The notes: a model not told the origin generated them from the letters alone. A stretch of DNA of 64,000 nucleotides from Sphingopyxis sp. 113P3 (GCF_001278035.1 NZ_CP009452.1:4311501-4375500); one strand, 5' to 3'; shown: positions 26,966 to 37,201, numbered from the stretch's first letter. Translations and numbers: made by a program.

Positions 26966-29150
26966 CCTCGCCTCCCGCGTCGCCCTGCGGCGCGCGTGCT
27001 GGCGGAATGCGGACAGCCGGCGGGGCTGATCGGGGAGGGGGCGGTTGGACGGTCTTCGGTCCGCCGGTGCCCTCGGGAGGACGCCGACGCCCCGTTTGCT
27101 CCTCGATCCATTGCTGGTTGAGTACGGGGCCATCGTCGACAGGCGGCGGCGCGACGCCGTCTTCGGGGGGCAGGCCCATGCCGGGCAGCTCGATCGGCAT
27201 GCCGTTCTCGTCAACGAGCCCGTCTTCTTCGGGCGCGCCGAACATCGCGCCGTCATCCTCTTCAAGCTGCCATTCGGGCAGCTTCACCTCGGTATCGAAA
27301 GCCTCGACAGGGCGCCGCGCCACAGCGATGCGCATATAGTCGGCAAAGGCCTTGGCGGGCGCCCGGCCCCCCTGCAACCCGCCGACCGGCTTCGCATCGT
27401 CGCGGCCCATCCACACGCCGGTCGTCAGTCCGCTCGAAAAGCCGAGAAACCAGCCGTCCTTGTTGCTCGATGTCGTTCCGGTCTTGCCCGCGACAGGCCG
27501 GCCGATCTGCGCTGCGCGTCCGGTACCGGTGTTCACCGCGGTCTGCAGTAGGTCCGTAATGCCCGCCGCGACCCAGCTGTCGACCAACTGCTGCCCGCCC
27601 TCGGGCTTGCGCTGATAGAGGAGGCGCCCGTCGGCGGTTGTCACCTTGGTGATGCCGTAGGGCTGAACCGACACGCCTCTGCGCGCGACCGCGGCAAAGG
27701 CGGCGGTCATGTCGATCACGCGAACCTCCGCGCTGCCCAGCACCATCGAGGGATGGGTGTTGATCGGCGTTGTGATGCCGAAGCGACGCGCCATATTGGC
27801 GACCGCTGAAAAACCGATCTCGCTTCCCAGTTTCGCTGCAACCGTGTTGACCGAATAGGCAAATGCGGTGCGCAGGCTCATCGGTCCGGCGAAGCGGCCT
27901 GACGAATTGCGGGGCGACCAGCCGCCAATCGTCACCGGCTCGTCGACCACTTCGTCGTCAACCTTATAGCCCGCCTCCAGCGCTGCCATATAAACGAACA
28001 GCTTCCACGCCGACCCCGGCTGCCGAACCGCCTGCGTCGCCCGATTATAGTTCGATGCGACATAGTCCGTGCCGCCCACCATCGCCCGCACCGCACCGTC
28101 GCGATCGAGCGAGACGAGCGCGCCTTGTACCCCGCTCGGGGCGTTGGCCTGGATTGCCGCGGTCGCCGCGCGCTGCATATCGAGGTCGATCGTCGTATAG
28201 ACGTCGATCGGCTCATTGCCCTCGTCGATCAGCATGTCGAGCTGTGGCAGCGCCCAGTCGGTGAAATAGCGCGCGCTGTTCTGGCCCGTTTCCTGCGCCA
28301 GTTCCACGTCGGCAGGCTTGGCAGCATCGGCCTGCGACTGGGTGATCACTCCTGCATCGACCATGACCTTCAAGACAACCCCGGCGCGGCCCAGCGCCGC
28401 CTGTGCGTCGGCGGTCGGCGAATAGCGCGACGGCGCCTTTACCAGCCCCGCGATTACCGCAGCTTCCGACAGGCTCATGTCGGTCGCGCTATGGCCAAAA
28501 AAACGCCGGGACGCGGCGTCGATGCCATAGCTGCCGCCGCCGAAATAAACCTTGTTGAGATAAAGCTCGAGGATCTCGTCCTTCGAGAATTTCCATTCGA
28601 GCGCCATTGCCAACACCATCTCGCGCAGCTTGCGCGACCAGGTGTAGCTATTTGACAGAAAGACGTTGCGTGCGAGCTGCTGCGTGATCGTCGAGGCGCC
28701 CTGCATGCGCCGCCCACTGCCATAATTCTCGACCGCGAACACTCCGGCGCGCGCGAGGCCGACCGGGTCGACGCCGGGATGGTAGCGGAAGCGCCGGTCT
28801 TCGACCGCAACCATTGCGTCCTGCATGACACGCGGCGTCTCGCGCAGGGTCAACCAGCGTCCATAATTGGGGCCGAGCGAGAAAAAGATCGTGCCGTCGG
28901 CAGCGTGGATGCGCACGGTCTGGCCGGCGGGCGACTTCTTGAGTTCCTCAAAGCTGGGGATGCGCTGCGCTGCAATTCCAACCGCGACCGCGATGGCCAC
29001 CAGAGCGACGATTGCAAGGCCGATGCCCCAGCGGGCAATGCGGCGCACCCAGACCCGCAGGCGGGAGGTTTCGCTACGGCCTGCTGGGCGGCCCTTTTTG
29101 CTTCGCGATGGTGATTTACCCGACGATGCCTGCTGTCTTTCGCGGCGCAA
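26955..29150 (-). CDS. Penicillin-binding protein 1A (bifunctional PG synthase)
   Basis: Class A PBP that polymerises and crosslinks peptidoglycan in the periplasm. 731 residues: basic N-terminus, one transmembrane anchor (about 41-61), GT51 transglycosylase (about 85-270, catalytic Glu117 in EDRRF), then the transpeptidase with Ser380-x-x-Lys383 (GSAWK), SVN (433-435) and KTGTT (556-560). An acidic then Pro/Arg-rich C-terminal tail follows (about 625-731). The likely start is TTG at 29150, the only standard start between the in-frame msrB stop and the membrane anchor; GAACAGAGG lies upstream. Confidence 0.93.
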   Translation of the reverse strand: MRRERQQASSGKSPSRSKKGRPAGRSETSRLRVWVRRIARWGIGLAIVALVAIAVAVGIAAQRIPSFEELKKSPAGQTVRIHAADGTIFFSLGPNYGRWLTLRETPRVMQDAMVAVEDRRFRYHPGVDPVGLARAGVFAVENYGSGRRMQGASTITQQLARNVFLSNSYTWSRKLREMVLAMALEWKFSKDEILELYLNKVYFGGGSYGIDAASRRFFGHSATDMSLSEAAVIAGLVKAPSRYSPTADAQAALGRAGVVLKVMVDAGVITQSQADAAKPADVELAQETGQNSARYFTDWALPQLDMLIDEGNEPIDVYTTIDLDMQRAATAAIQANAPSGVQGALVSLDRDGAVRAMVGGTDYVASNYNRATQAVRQPGSAWKLFVYMAALEAGYKVDDEVVDEPVTIGGWSPRNSSGRFAGPMSLRTAFAYSVNTVAAKLGSEIGFSAVANMARRFGITTPINTHPSMVLGSAEVRVIDMTAAFAAVARRGVSVQPYGITKVTTADGRLLYQRKPEGGQQLVDSWVAAGITDLLQTAVNTGTGRAAQIGRPVAGKTGTTSSNKDGWFLGFSSGLTTGVWMGRDDAKPVGGLQGGRAPAKAFADYMRIAVARRPVEAFDTEVKLPEWQLEEDDGAMFGAPEEDGLVDENGMPIELPGMGLPPEDGVAPPPVDDGPVLNQQWIEEQTGRRRPPEGTGGPKTVQPPPPRSAPPAVRIPPARAPQGDAGGEVRP

Positions 29151-29222
29151 AGCCTCTGTTCCTTCCCTCGCCGCGCCCCTGCCGGTGCGGCCCGTTGACG
29201 TCGGCCCCCCGGCGGCTTTCCG

Positions 29223-29627
29223 CTATTGCCGGCTTTCTGCCTCTTCCTGCCCGCGCTCGGCGAAGTCAAGCGCTGCGCTGTTGATGCAATAGCGCAGTCC
29301 TGCCGGCCCGGGTCCGTCGGGAAAGACATGCCCGAGATGTCCCTTACACCGCGCGCAGCGTACTTCGGTGCGCACCATCCCGTGGCTGGTGTCGGTCAAC
29401 TCGGTCACCGCGGCCTCGTTGGCCGGCGCCGTGTAGCTCGGCCAGCCCGAGCCGCTGTCATATTTGGTGCGACTGTCGAATAATGGTGCCCCGCAGCCCG
29501 CGCAGCGATAAATGCCATCGCCCTTGTGATCGACATATTTGCCGGTGAAGGCGCGTTCGGTGCCGCCTTCACGCAGCACATGGTGCGCCATTGGATCGAG
29601 GTCGCGGTCGGCTCTGGGATCGGTCAT
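29223..29627 (-). CDS. msrB: Peptide-methionine (R)-S-oxide reductase MsrB
   Basis: Repairs methionine-R-sulfoxide in proteins. 134 residues with zinc cysteines C42/C45 and C91/C94, SGSGWPSY, and catalytic Cys114 in RYCINSAAL. No signal peptide, so cytoplasmic. It lies 72 bp upstream of the PBP1A gene in the same frame and strand, possibly co-transcribed. ATG at 29627 with GGAGTT upstream on the minus strand. Confidence 0.95.
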   Translation of the reverse strand: MTDPRADRDLDPMAHHVLREGGTERAFTGKYVDHKGDGIYRCAGCGAPLFDSRTKYDSGSGWPSYTAPANEAAVTELTDTSHGMVRTEVRCARCKGHLGHVFPDGPGPAGLRYCINSAALDFAERGQEEAESRQ

Positions 29628-29790
29628 GGCATGAACTCCTCTGGGCGCGCCCGATGCCGGGACGCCGTTCTGCCCCTCATATCGTTCCGCGGCAGTCCCG
29701 TCGCAAGGGCCGTCTGTCCCTGCTTTCGACGCGGTGGGGCCGCCATGCGGTGATCAGCAAGGGCCGACGCCGTGCTCATAAGCATGATGG

Positions 29791-32178
29791 CTAGCCCCGC
29801 AGCACGGCGCCCAGTTTCGCGGCCGCGGCGACCACCTTGTCGGCAATCGCCTTGAGCTCGGGGTCGGTGAAACTCTTGTCTTGTGGCTGCAGCTCGACCT
29901 CTACCGCGAGGCTCAACTGACCCGAGGGGACGCCTTGGCCGGCAAAGCGGTCGAACAGGCGTGCATTGACGATGTTCGTCTTGTCGGCACCGCGGATCGC
30001 GCGGACGAGGTCCGCCGCGGCAAGCGTGTCGGGGGCGAGGAACGCAAAGTCGCGGCGCACCGATTGCAGCGCTGGCGGCGTGAAGGCCGATCGAGCCGGA
30101 CCGCTCGCGCGCTTCGCGGGGGTCGCATCGAGAAAGATCTGTGCCGCCATCACCGGGCCCGCGACGTCGAAATGCCGGGTCAGCGCCGGGTGGAGCGCGC
30201 CGAACTCGGCGAGCACTGCCTTGGGGCCGAGACGCAGCGTTGCTGATTGGCCGGGATGCCAGATCGCGCCTTCGGCGATGGCCTCCATGACCTGCAACCG
30301 ATCGGCGGGCGCCCCCGCCGCCTCGAGCAGCGTGAGCGCCGCGGCCTTTGCGTCAAAGGCGTCAAAGGGCGCGGCCTTTCCCGTCTGCCAATTGCGCGCG
30401 CGCTTCTCGCCGGTCATCAGCACCGCGAGCGTCGGACGCTCGGCGTCGGCGAGGTAGCGGCGGCCGATCTCGAACAGACGGATGCTTGCGGCGCCGCGGT
30501 TCTGGTTGCGCGCTGCTGCCGAAAGCAGGCCCGGGAGCAGCGAGGGACGCATGACCTTCATGTCCTCGCTGATCGGATTGGCGAGCGTCCATGCCCCGCC
30601 ACCGAAGGGGGCTGCCTCGCGCTCCGAAACGAAGCTCCAGGTCACCGCTTCGTGAAAACCTGCAGCTGCAGCAGCGCGGCGAAGGCGGCGTTCGATCAAT
30701 TGTTCGGTGGTAGCGGTCGGCTTTGCGACGCCCTCGATGCGCGGCAGCGGGGTCGATGGAATCGCCTCGAACCCGTGAATGCGCGCGACCTCCTCGACGA
30801 TGTCAGCGGGGCCATCCATGTCGCGGCGCCAGCTCGGCACGGTGACCTGCCACAACGTCCCCAGCTCCATGATGGTGAAGCCCAACGCTTCGAGGATCGC
30901 GCGCTGACGGTCCTCCGGAATAGCGACACCGCCCAGCGTTTGCGCAAGCGCCGGGTCATAGTCGATGTGCCGTGAGGCGACAGGCGGCGTTCCCGCGCGC
31001 GTCACGGTCGAGGGGGTACCGCCACACAGGTTGAGAATATAGCCCGAGACAATCGCGGTTGCATCGTCAAGGAAAGCTGGGTCGACGCCGCGCTCGAATC
31101 GGCTGCGCGCATCGCTCGTCAGGCCAAGTGCCTGACCGGTCAGCGCGATACGCTCAGGGGTGAACCAGGCGATTTCGACGAGCACGTCGGTCGTCGTTTC
31201 GCTGCACCCCGAATGTTCGCCGCCCATGATGCCGGCGATGTCGTGGACGCCATTGTCGTCGGCGATCACTGTCATCGCATCGGTCAGACGATAGTCCTTG
31301 CCGTTGAGCGCCGTGACCGTCTCGCCCGCGCGCGCGCGCCGGGCGACGAGTGCGCCCGACAGCTTGGCGCGGTCATAGATGTGGCTCGGACGGCCGAGGT
31401 CGAACATCACGTAATTGCTGATGTCGACGAGCGCGGAGATCGAACGCTGCCCGATTGCCTCCAGCCGGCGCCGCATCCATTCGGGGGCGGTGCCGTTCGT
31501 GACGCCGCGGATCGTGCGGCCGTAAAAGGCCGGGCAGCCGTCGGGGTCGTCGGTCCGGATTTCGGTCGCGGGCGCCTCTTCGCCCTCGATCGTCGGGACG
31601 TCGAGCGGCTTCAGCGTGCCGAGCCCGGCGGCGGCAAGGTCGCGCGCAATTCCGCGCACGCCCATGCAATCCTGCCTGTTCGGCGTGATCGAAATGTCGA
31701 TTACCGGGTCGTCGACGCCCGAATAGTCTGCGAAGGGCGTACCGACTGGCGCGTCGGCAGGCAGCTCGATGATCCCATCATGGTCGTCGCCCAGCTCAAG
31801 CTCGCGCGTCGAGCACATCATCCCGTTCGATTCAACGCCGCGCACGGCGGCGACCTTCAGCACCAACTTGGTGGCGGGGACGATTGCTCCCGGCAGGCCG
31901 AGTACGCCGACAAGACCCGCGCGCGCATTGGGGGCACCGCAGACGACCGTGATCGGTGCGCCACCGTCGCCGGTATCGACGCTGAGCACCTGCAGCTTGT
32001 CTGCCTGCGGATGCTTTTCGGCGGTCAGCACTTTGGCGACGCGAAATCCTGCGAACTTCTCGGCAGGATACTCGACGCCCTCGACTTCGTGGCCGATGCG
32101 ATTCAGGGTCGAAACGACGTCGCCCACGGCGAAATCGCCATCGAGATGCTGGCGTAGCCAATCAAGGGTAATCTTCAT
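29791..32178 (-). CDS. pheT: Phenylalanine--tRNA ligase beta subunit
   Basis: Large subunit of the alpha2-beta2 PheRS that charges tRNA-Phe. 795 residues: N-terminal tRNA-binding/EMAP-like domain ([26 protein letters not shown]), B3/B4 editing domain, B5, and the C-terminal ferredoxin-fold anticodon-binding domain ([16 protein letters not shown] onward). The ATG overlaps the pheS stop by 4 bp (ATGA). A 163-bp gap without any recognisable gene separates it from msrB. Confidence 0.96.
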   Translation of the reverse strand: MKITLDWLRQHLDGDFAVGDVVSTLNRIGHEVEGVEYPAEKFAGFRVAKVLTAEKHPQADKLQVLSVDTGDGGAPITVVCGAPNARAGLVGVLGLPGAIVPATKLVLKVAAVRGVESNGMMCSTRELELGDDHDGIIELPADAPVGTPFADYSGVDDPVIDISITPNRQDCMGVRGIARDLAAAGLGTLKPLDVPTIEGEEAPATEIRTDDPDGCPAFYGRTIRGVTNGTAPEWMRRRLEAIGQRSISALVDISNYVMFDLGRPSHIYDRAKLSGALVARRARAGETVTALNGKDYRLTDAMTVIADDNGVHDIAGIMGGEHSGCSETTTDVLVEIAWFTPERIALTGQALGLTSDARSRFERGVDPAFLDDATAIVSGYILNLCGGTPSTVTRAGTPPVASRHIDYDPALAQTLGGVAIPEDRQRAILEALGFTIMELGTLWQVTVPSWRRDMDGPADIVEEVARIHGFEAIPSTPLPRIEGVAKPTATTEQLIERRLRRAAAAAGFHEAVTWSFVSEREAAPFGGGAWTLANPISEDMKVMRPSLLPGLLSAAARNQNRGAASIRLFEIGRRYLADAERPTLAVLMTGEKRARNWQTGKAAPFDAFDAKAAALTLLEAAGAPADRLQVMEAIAEGAIWHPGQSATLRLGPKAVLAEFGALHPALTRHFDVAGPVMAAQIFLDATPAKRASGPARSAFTPPALQSVRRDFAFLAPDTLAAADLVRAIRGADKTNIVNARLFDRFAGQGVPSGQLSLAVEVELQPQDKSFTDPELKAIADKVVAAAAKLGAVLRG

Positions 32179-33275
32179 GCCGAAATCCCCCCGGAAAGCG
32201 TCGGGACCGACAGAGCGCCAAATCCATAATGCGACAGCCAGCGGAGGTCGCCGTCGAAGAAAGCGCGCAGATCGTCCATGCCATATTTGAGCATTGCGAG
32301 CCGGTCGATGCCGGCGCCGAAAGCGAAGCCCTGCCATTCGTCGGGATCAAGCCCGCAATTGGCGATGACGCGGCGGTTGACCATGCCGCTGCCGAGCAGC
32401 TCCATCCACGCATGCCCTTCGTCGTCGCCCGACCCGCCGACGATGCGCCGACCCTTTTCGACAGCATAGCCGACATCGACTTCCGCCGACGGCTCAGTGA
32501 AAGGGAAATAGGACGGACGTAGTCGCAGCACGATGTCGTCACGCTCGAAATAGGCTTTGAGGAAGGTTTCGAGCGTCCACTTGAGGTGGCCCATGTGGAT
32601 GCCGCGGTCGATGACGAGGCCTTCCACCTGGTGGAACATCGGCGTGTGCGTCGCGTCGCTGTCGCTCCGATAGACGCGGCCCGGCGCTATGATTCTGATG
32701 GGAGGCGCTTTATCCATCATCGTCCGGATCTGCACCGGCGATGTGTGCGTCCGCAGCAACATCGCGCGACCCTCGGCATCGTTCATTTGCGAGGGAAAAT
32801 AGAAGGTGTCGTGCATCGCGCGGGCGGGGTGCGTCTCGGGAATATTGAGCGCAGTGAAATTGCGCCAGTCATCCTCGATCTCGGGGCCTGTTGCGACCGC
32901 GAAGCCCATGTCGGCGAAGATTTCCGCGAGCTCGTCCATTACCTGGCTTACCGGATGGACGCTCCCCCGCGGTTCATCGGCGGCGGGGAGGGTCATGTCG
33001 AGCCGCTCGTCCGCAAGCTTCGCCTCGAGCGCGGCGCCTTCGAGCGCGGCTTTGCGATCGGCAATCGCGGCGGTGACCGCTTCGCGCAGTGCGTGGATCT
33101 GCGGCCCCTTTTCCTGCCGCTCCTCGGGGCTCATCCCGCCCAGCGTCTTCAGCAGCGCCGAGACGCTGCCCGTCTTCCCGAGCGCGGCGACGCGCAGCGA
33201 TTCGAGCGCGTCGAGGTCGGGGGCACCACCGATGTCGGCCACGAGACGGGCCTGCATGGCCGAATAATCACTCAT
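32175..33275 (-). CDS. pheS: Phenylalanine--tRNA ligase alpha subunit
   Basis: Catalytic class II subunit of PheRS. 366 residues: an N-terminal coiled-coil (about 1-95) and the aminoacylation core with motif 1 region [19 protein letters not shown], motif 2 GRVYRSD...[12 protein letters not shown] and motif 3 [13 protein letters not shown]. The ATG at 33275 was chosen over an upstream-extended frame because [15 protein letters not shown] matches family N-termini. It is coupled to pheT. The araC-type gene lies 152 bp upstream on the same strand. Confidence 0.96.
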   Translation of the reverse strand: MSDYSAMQARLVADIGGAPDLDALESLRVAALGKTGSVSALLKTLGGMSPEERQEKGPQIHALREAVTAAIADRKAALEGAALEAKLADERLDMTLPAADEPRGSVHPVSQVMDELAEIFADMGFAVATGPEIEDDWRNFTALNIPETHPARAMHDTFYFPSQMNDAEGRAMLLRTHTSPVQIRTMMDKAPPIRIIAPGRVYRSDSDATHTPMFHQVEGLVIDRGIHMGHLKWTLETFLKAYFERDDIVLRLRPSYFPFTEPSAEVDVGYAVEKGRRIVGGSGDDEGHAWMELLGSGMVNRRVIANCGLDPDEWQGFAFGAGIDRLAMLKYGMDDLRAFFDGDLRWLSHYGFGALSVPTLSGGISA

Positions 33276-33427
33276 CGTCGTTCGTCCTGCGGCGGCGGAG
33301 CGCAGGCGGCGCCGCCACGTATCTTGCCTGGTTTGTTGAGCTGCTGGCGGCGGAAGACCCGCTGTCGGCCCGCCGCCGCTTGCACCGAAGCAGCCGGGCG
33401 GGTCAACCCCAAGCATGGCGCGGCGCC

Positions 33428-34339
33428 CTAGCCCTGCGGACGGTGCAATCCCTGCACTGCCTCCCCTGCGGCAGCGGCGCGGGCGAGCGCGGCGGCGCCG
33501 AGGATGGGCTTCGAGCGCGCAGCATAGGTACGGGGGCTCATCCCCATGAAGCGCTGGAAGTCGCGGGTGAATTGCGCCTGATCGTGATAATGATGATCGA
33601 GCGTGGCGGTCCACGCCATCGATGGATCGAGCATGAAGCGCGCGAGGCTGCGCAGAAAACGCTGGCGGCGCAACAGCAGTTTCGGGGGAAAGCCGAATGC
33701 GCGGCGGCTCAGTCGTTCAACCGAGCGTTCGGAAAGATTGAGCGCGGCGGCAAGATCGGCGACGCTGCGCAGATCGTCATCGACCAGCGCGCAGTGCGCA
33801 GCGAGGATCGCGGGCTCGTCGGGAGGCGCCTCGGCAAGCAGCCCGACGAGATGCGCATCGATCATGCGCGCGTCCCTTTCGGGACTATTGGCTGCGGCGA
33901 GCAGGGGCCCGAGCGGCGCAAAGGCGGCAAAGGAGGGATGCGCGGCACCGTCGCAGAAACGATCGGCGAGCGCCTCGGCGGATAATGGAACAAATTTGGC
34001 CCATCCCATCGGCAGCAACCCAACGCCCCAGGCGCGCATTGTCCCCGCGGCGAAATAGGTCGCCATGCTCGTGGGTCCCGCCGCGATGAAGGCGGGGGCG
34101 ACTGCGGGAGTTGCACCCGCGATCGCTGCCAGCGGCGGCTCACCCGCGATGAAGCGCAGATTGGCCCATTCGGGGTGGAGATAATCCTCCACCCGCTCTC
34201 CGGGAGGCGCGTCTATCTCGGTCAGATAGATGGTGCTGGCATAGGGGCGGAGTGCTGCGGACACAGGAAAGAAGCGCGTGGCGACGCGCGTCTCCGCTCC
34301 ACCCGGTCCGGCCGCGGCGATAGCCTTCCCCACCGTCAT
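33428..34339 (-). CDS. AraC-family transcriptional regulator
   Basis: 303 residues. The C-terminal AraC/XylS domain has two helix-turn-helix motifs: [25 protein letters not shown], then [26 protein letters not shown], close to family consensus. The N-terminal part (about 1-180) is an unassigned sensor domain. It sits between rplT and pheS, two genes that are often adjacent in bacteria, and reads the same way. The ligand is unknown; it may have landed here by rearrangement. Confidence 0.88.
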   Translation of the reverse strand: MTVGKAIAAAGPGGAETRVATRFFPVSAALRPYASTIYLTEIDAPPGERVEDYLHPEWANLRFIAGEPPLAAIAGATPAVAPAFIAAGPTSMATYFAAGTMRAWGVGLLPMGWAKFVPLSAEALADRFCDGAAHPSFAAFAPLGPLLAAANSPERDARMIDAHLVGLLAEAPPDEPAILAAHCALVDDDLRSVADLAAALNLSERSVERLSRRAFGFPPKLLLRRQRFLRSLARFMLDPSMAWTATLDHHYHDQAQFTRDFQRFMGMSPRTYAARSKPILGAAALARAAAAGEAVQGLHRPQG

Positions 34340-34529
34340 CGGGGGATGGTGTCAGGTTCCTCGGAAAAAACAACAAGCTAGGCAGATGTTTGTCGGATTC
34401 TTACAATTTTTTCCGGCCATGGGGCGCTACAGATCGGCGCCTGTGGGCACGCCTTGTGCCAAATTGTGGGGAACTTCCGCCGGCCGTCAGCTTTCTGCGA
34501 CCCACGGCTTATCGGTTCGGAGGGAGGGG
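34340..34529. other. Intergenic stretch without a recognisable gene
   Basis: First part of the 329-bp gap between the araC-type start and rplT. It has locally AT-rich DNA around 34395-34415 (TTACAATTTTTTCC), unlike its GC-rich neighbours, and a purine-rich run GGAGGGAGGGGGG at 34519-34531. It may hold the promoter of the araC-type gene (minus strand) or of the structured element that follows (plus strand). No convincing ORF. Confidence 0.4.
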
Positions 34530-34597
34530 GGCGATGAATCCTCGCGGATCATCGCCGAGACGGCGCGGGAGGTTCGCCTCCGGCGCCGTCTCATTTT
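34530..34597 (+). ncRNA. Tandem hairpins ending in ATTTT: possible small RNA or terminator
   Basis: Two directly adjacent hairpins fill the gap between araC and rplT. The first pairs GGCGATG with CATCGCC and ATCC with GGAT (34530-34556). The second pairs GAGACGGCGC plus GGAGG with CCTCC plus GCGCCGTCTC through a TTCG tetraloop and one mismatch (34557-34592), followed by ATTTTG. The plus-strand reading is favoured by the T-run. There is no plus-strand gene upstream to terminate, so a short independent transcript is possible. Its 5' end is unknown. Confidence 0.35.
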
Positions 34598-34611
34598 GAG
34601 CCTATGCGCAC

Positions 34612-34644
34612 ATGAAAAGGGCGGCCCCGCCGGGACCGCCCTTT
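34612..34644 (-). terminator. Intrinsic terminator of rpmI-rplT
   Basis: On the minus strand AAAGGGCGG (34644-34636) pairs with CCGCCCTTT (34624-34616), and the transcript continues as TTTTC. It lies 24 bases after the rplT stop and is a good intrinsic terminator. Confidence 0.8.
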
Positions 34645-34668
34645 CGATTTGGCAATGCGGGCTGAAGC

Positions 34669-35034
34669 TCAGGCTGCCTCGGGCAGCGCTGCCTTCGCCT
34701 GCGCGACAATCGCGGTGAATACCCCGCCTTCATTCATCGCCAGGTCGGCCATGACCTTGCGGTCGAGTTCGATGCCGGCCAGCTTCACGCCGTGCATGAA
34801 CTGCGAATAGGTCAGACCCTCGGCGCGGACCGCCGCGTTGATGCGCTGGATCCACAGTGCGCGGAAGCTCCGCTTCTTCACCTTGCGGTCGCGATAAGCG
34901 TACTGGCCCGCCTTTTCGACGGCCTGCTTTGCAACGCGGATCGTGTTCTTGCGACGACCGTAATAGCCCTTCGCCTGCTTCAGGATCCGGTTGTGCTTGG
35001 CGCGCGTCGTCGTGCCGCGTTTGATGCGTGACAT
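34669..35034 (-). CDS. rplT: 50S ribosomal protein L20
   Basis: Large-subunit assembly protein. 121 residues starting [30 protein letters not shown], with the conserved [23 protein letters not shown] core. It follows rpmI by 13 bp. Unlike many bacteria, no infC lies upstream. Confidence 0.98.
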   Translation of the reverse strand: MSRIKRGTTTRAKHNRILKQAKGYYGRRKNTIRVAKQAVEKAGQYAYRDRKVKKRSFRALWIQRINAAVRAEGLTYSQFMHGVKLAGIELDRKVMADLAMNEGGVFTAIVAQAKAALPEAA

Positions 35035-35047
35035 GGTCTAGCGCTCC

Positions 35048-35251
35048 TTACTTCAGGCCGTAGGGCGCCCAGAGGCGCACATGGGCCGCGTCCGAATCGC
35101 TGAGCACGCTGGTGCCGCGGTTGGTGCGGATATATTTCGAATTGTGGCTGATCAGGCGGTGGCGCTTGCCGGCGACGCCGTGCTTCACCTTGCCCGAGGC
35201 GGTGAACTTGAAGCGCTTCTTCACACCGCTCTTGGTCTTCAATTTGGGCAT
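35048..35251 (-). CDS. rpmI: 50S ribosomal protein L35
   Basis: 67-residue basic ribosomal protein ([25 protein letters not shown]). ATG at 35251 preceded by AAGGAGACCAAA, a strong ribosome-binding site that decides against an upstream-extended frame. First gene of the rpmI-rplT pair. Confidence 0.97.
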   Translation of the reverse strand: MPKLKTKSGVKKRFKFTASGKVKHGVAGKRHRLISHNSKYIRTNRGTSVLSDSDAAHVRLWAPYGLK

Positions 35252-35392
35252 TTTGGTCTCCTTTGGAAGTCCGTTTGGTACCGGCCTGGCAGCCCTTGTA
35301 GCCAGCCGATACAATCGGAAGGCGCGCGCTTAGGGGGATTCGCGCGGAAAAGCAAGCATTGCGATCTTTGCAGGCCCATCGGCGCGCGTCGT

Positions 35393-35743
35393 TCAGAAGC
35401 TCGCCCCGTCGACCTTCTGAATATGCAGCGCCTCAAGGTCGGCGCCGGGAACGCAGCGCAGGTTTACTGCTGCCATCTTCGACCCATCGGGGCCGGTGCC
35501 GACGGAAAAACCCTGGCAGCCGCACTCCGTGCAGAACTGGTGGTCGATATTATGCTTGTGAAACCGGTACGTCTTGAGCTTGTCGGACCCGCTTGTCAGG
35601 CGGAATTGGTCGATCGGCACGAAGCTCAGCAAAAAGCCCTTGCGCCTGCAGTGCGAACAGTTGCAGCTCATTGCTGTCCCGGGAATTTCGCCCTCGACAG
35701 TATAGGTTACCGCGCCGCAGTGGCAGCTTCCGTCATAGGCCAT
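35393..35743 (-). CDS. GFA-family (CENP-V/Gfa) zinc protein
   Basis: 116-residue protein of the glutathione-dependent formaldehyde-activating enzyme-like family. Zinc ligands appear as SCHCGAV, SCNCSHCRRKG and the CTECGC motif after the HKHNIDHQF segment. Actual chemistry in this small subfamily is unknown; glutathione-conjugate binding is only a family suggestion. It lies 15 bp downstream of the HisN-type gene on the same strand. Confidence 0.9.
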   Translation of the reverse strand: MAYDGSCHCGAVTYTVEGEIPGTAMSCNCSHCRRKGFLLSFVPIDQFRLTSGSDKLKTYRFHKHNIDHQFCTECGCQGFSVGTGPDGSKMAAVNLRCVPGADLEALHIQKVDGASF

Positions 35744-35758
35744 GGTCGATCCTCCCGG

Positions 35759-36541
35759 TCAGTGGTTGCAGGCGAGCCCCTCGATAACGTCCTCGAGCCG
35801 CGCGGGATCCCCCAGCGCGATGACATGGCCGTCGCTTTCAGCGTGGAGCGGCTCGCCATTCCAATCGCACATCGTCCCGCCTGCGCCCTCGACCACCGGC
35901 ACCAGCGCCGCGAAATCATGAAGCTTTAGCCCCGCTTCGACAACCAGGTCGACATGGCCGCTTGCGAGCAGGCCATAATTGTAGCAGTCGCCGCCGAACA
36001 CCATGCGCTTGTGTGCGGTCCGCGCGGCGAGCGCCATGAAATGCTCGCCGTCATGATCGGCAAAATATTGCGGCCCTGTCGTTGCGAGGGTCGCATCGGC
36101 GAGACTGCGGCAGGTGCGCGTCGCTGCGACCTTGCCGTTGAACAGTGTCGGCCGACCTGCCGCGCCCACCCAGCGCTCACCTGCTATCGGCTGGTCAATG
36201 ATGCCGAGTAGCGGCCAGCCGTCCTGCAAAAGCGCGATCAGCGTACCAAAGATTGGCCGTCCCGCCATGAAGCTGACCGTGCCGTCGATCGGGTCGAGCA
36301 CCCACTGGCGCGCGGCGCCGGCGCGCTCGGTGCCAAATTCTTCTCCGATGATACCGTCGCGCGGCGCCTCGGCCTCCAGCAAGCGGCGCATCGCTGTCTC
36401 GGCGCCGCGGTCGGCGTCGGTCACGGGCGAAGCGTCGGCCTTTGCCTCGTGCGCACAGTCGGCACGAAAGAAGGGGCGGATGGCCGCGCCCGCTGCATCG
36501 GCGAGGCGGTTGGCAAGCGCGAGATCGGATTCGAGCGACAT
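35759..36541 (-). CDS. hisN: Inositol monophosphatase-family phosphatase (histidinol-phosphatase, HisN type)
   Basis: Mg-dependent phosphatase, 260 residues, with the metal motifs IIGEEFG, LDPIDGTVSFMAGRP and the C-terminal LKLHDFAALVPVVEGAGG. Subfamily features (FMAGRPIFGTLIALLQDG, GDCYNYGLLASGHVDLVVE) fit the HisN histidinol-phosphatase group, which would give it the penultimate histidine-biosynthesis step. Other small phosphomonoesters cannot be excluded. Divergent from the tetR-type gene across 117 bp. Confidence 0.85.
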   Translation of the reverse strand: MSLESDLALANRLADAAGAAIRPFFRADCAHEAKADASPVTDADRGAETAMRRLLEAEAPRDGIIGEEFGTERAGAARQWVLDPIDGTVSFMAGRPIFGTLIALLQDGWPLLGIIDQPIAGERWVGAAGRPTLFNGKVAATRTCRSLADATLATTGPQYFADHDGEHFMALAARTAHKRMVFGGDCYNYGLLASGHVDLVVEAGLKLHDFAALVPVVEGAGGTMCDWNGEPLHAESDGHVIALGDPARLEDVIEGLACNH

Positions 36542-36612
36542 GTGCGCAGCGCTAGCCGAGCCGCGCCGAGCCCGCCAGCCTCAACCGCGTCCAGGCCCAG
36601 CAGAAGAGGATT

Positions 36613-36658
36613 TTGACCTGTTTTACAATTCTCATATAATCTGTAAATTCGTGACCGA
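36613..36658 (+). promoter_or_regulatory. Promoter and palindromic operator of the TetR gene
   Basis: TTGACC (36613-36618), a 16-base spacer and TATAAT (36635-36640) make one of the best sigma-70 promoters in the window. TTTACA (36622-36627) and TGTAAA (36642-36647) form an inverted repeat with a 14-base spacing straddling the -10. The distance to the ATG at 36659 allows only a very short leader. Autorepression by the TetR-type product is inferred. Confidence 0.65.
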
Positions 36659-37201
36659 ATGGCCGAATTCTTTCCCCTCGAACCTGTCATCGCGACCTTT
36701 GCGCGCTACGGGCTGCGCCGCGCATCAATGACCGATCTCGCGCAGGCGCTCGGCGTGTCGCGCCAGTCGCTCTACAACCACTTCGGGTCGAAGGACGCCC
36801 TCGCGCGCTGGGCGGGGCAGGCGCTCATAGACCGCTCGCTTGACGAGGCGCTGCGGGCGCTCGAGCAGCCGGCGCGGACGCTCCCCGATCGACTCGCCGA
36901 TGCACTCGACGCCTGGGTCGGGCAGCACCGCGATGCGCTCCACGCCTCGCCCCACGGGGTAGAAATAGTCGCTGTCATGCAGCCTCACCCGCCAGAAGCC
37001 GTACGGATCGCCGAACGGCGGCTCGTCGCGGCGATGACCGAGGCGATTCGGCTCAGCGGTCCGGGGTCCGCCGTGCCGCGTGCGGGCAGCATGGCGCAGG
37101 CACTGTGCTCGACGGCCCGCGGGCTGGTTCATGCTGTCCCCGACCACAAGAGCTTCCGCCGCCAACTCGACCATATAGCCGGCGCGCTCGTGGCGCGTTG
37201 A
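36659..37201 (+). CDS. TetR/AcrR-family transcriptional regulator
   Basis: 180 residues. The N-terminal helix-turn-helix is RRASMTDLAQALGVSRQSLYNHFGSKDALARWA, close to the family consensus (about 19-51). The C-terminal ligand domain is variable. ATG at 36659 immediately follows a promoter with an overlapping palindrome, typical of an autoregulated repressor. It is convergent with the disrupted VOC gene (stop codons adjacent at 37201/37202) and divergent from the HisN/GFA pair, so either could be its target. Inducer unknown. Confidence 0.9.
   Translation: MAEFFPLEPVIATFARYGLRRASMTDLAQALGVSRQSLYNHFGSKDALARWAGQALIDRSLDEALRALEQPARTLPDRLADALDAWVGQHRDALHASPHGVEIVAVMQPHPPEAVRIAERRLVAAMTEAIRLSGPGSAVPRAGSMAQALCSTARGLVHAVPDHKSFRRQLDHIAGALVAR

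Noticed and set aside
34534..34599. 21-codon Arg-rich ORF (MNPRGSSPRRRG...) behind a GGAGGG run
   Set aside because: It lies entirely within the two hairpins; its composition is explained by the stems. Kept only as the structured element.
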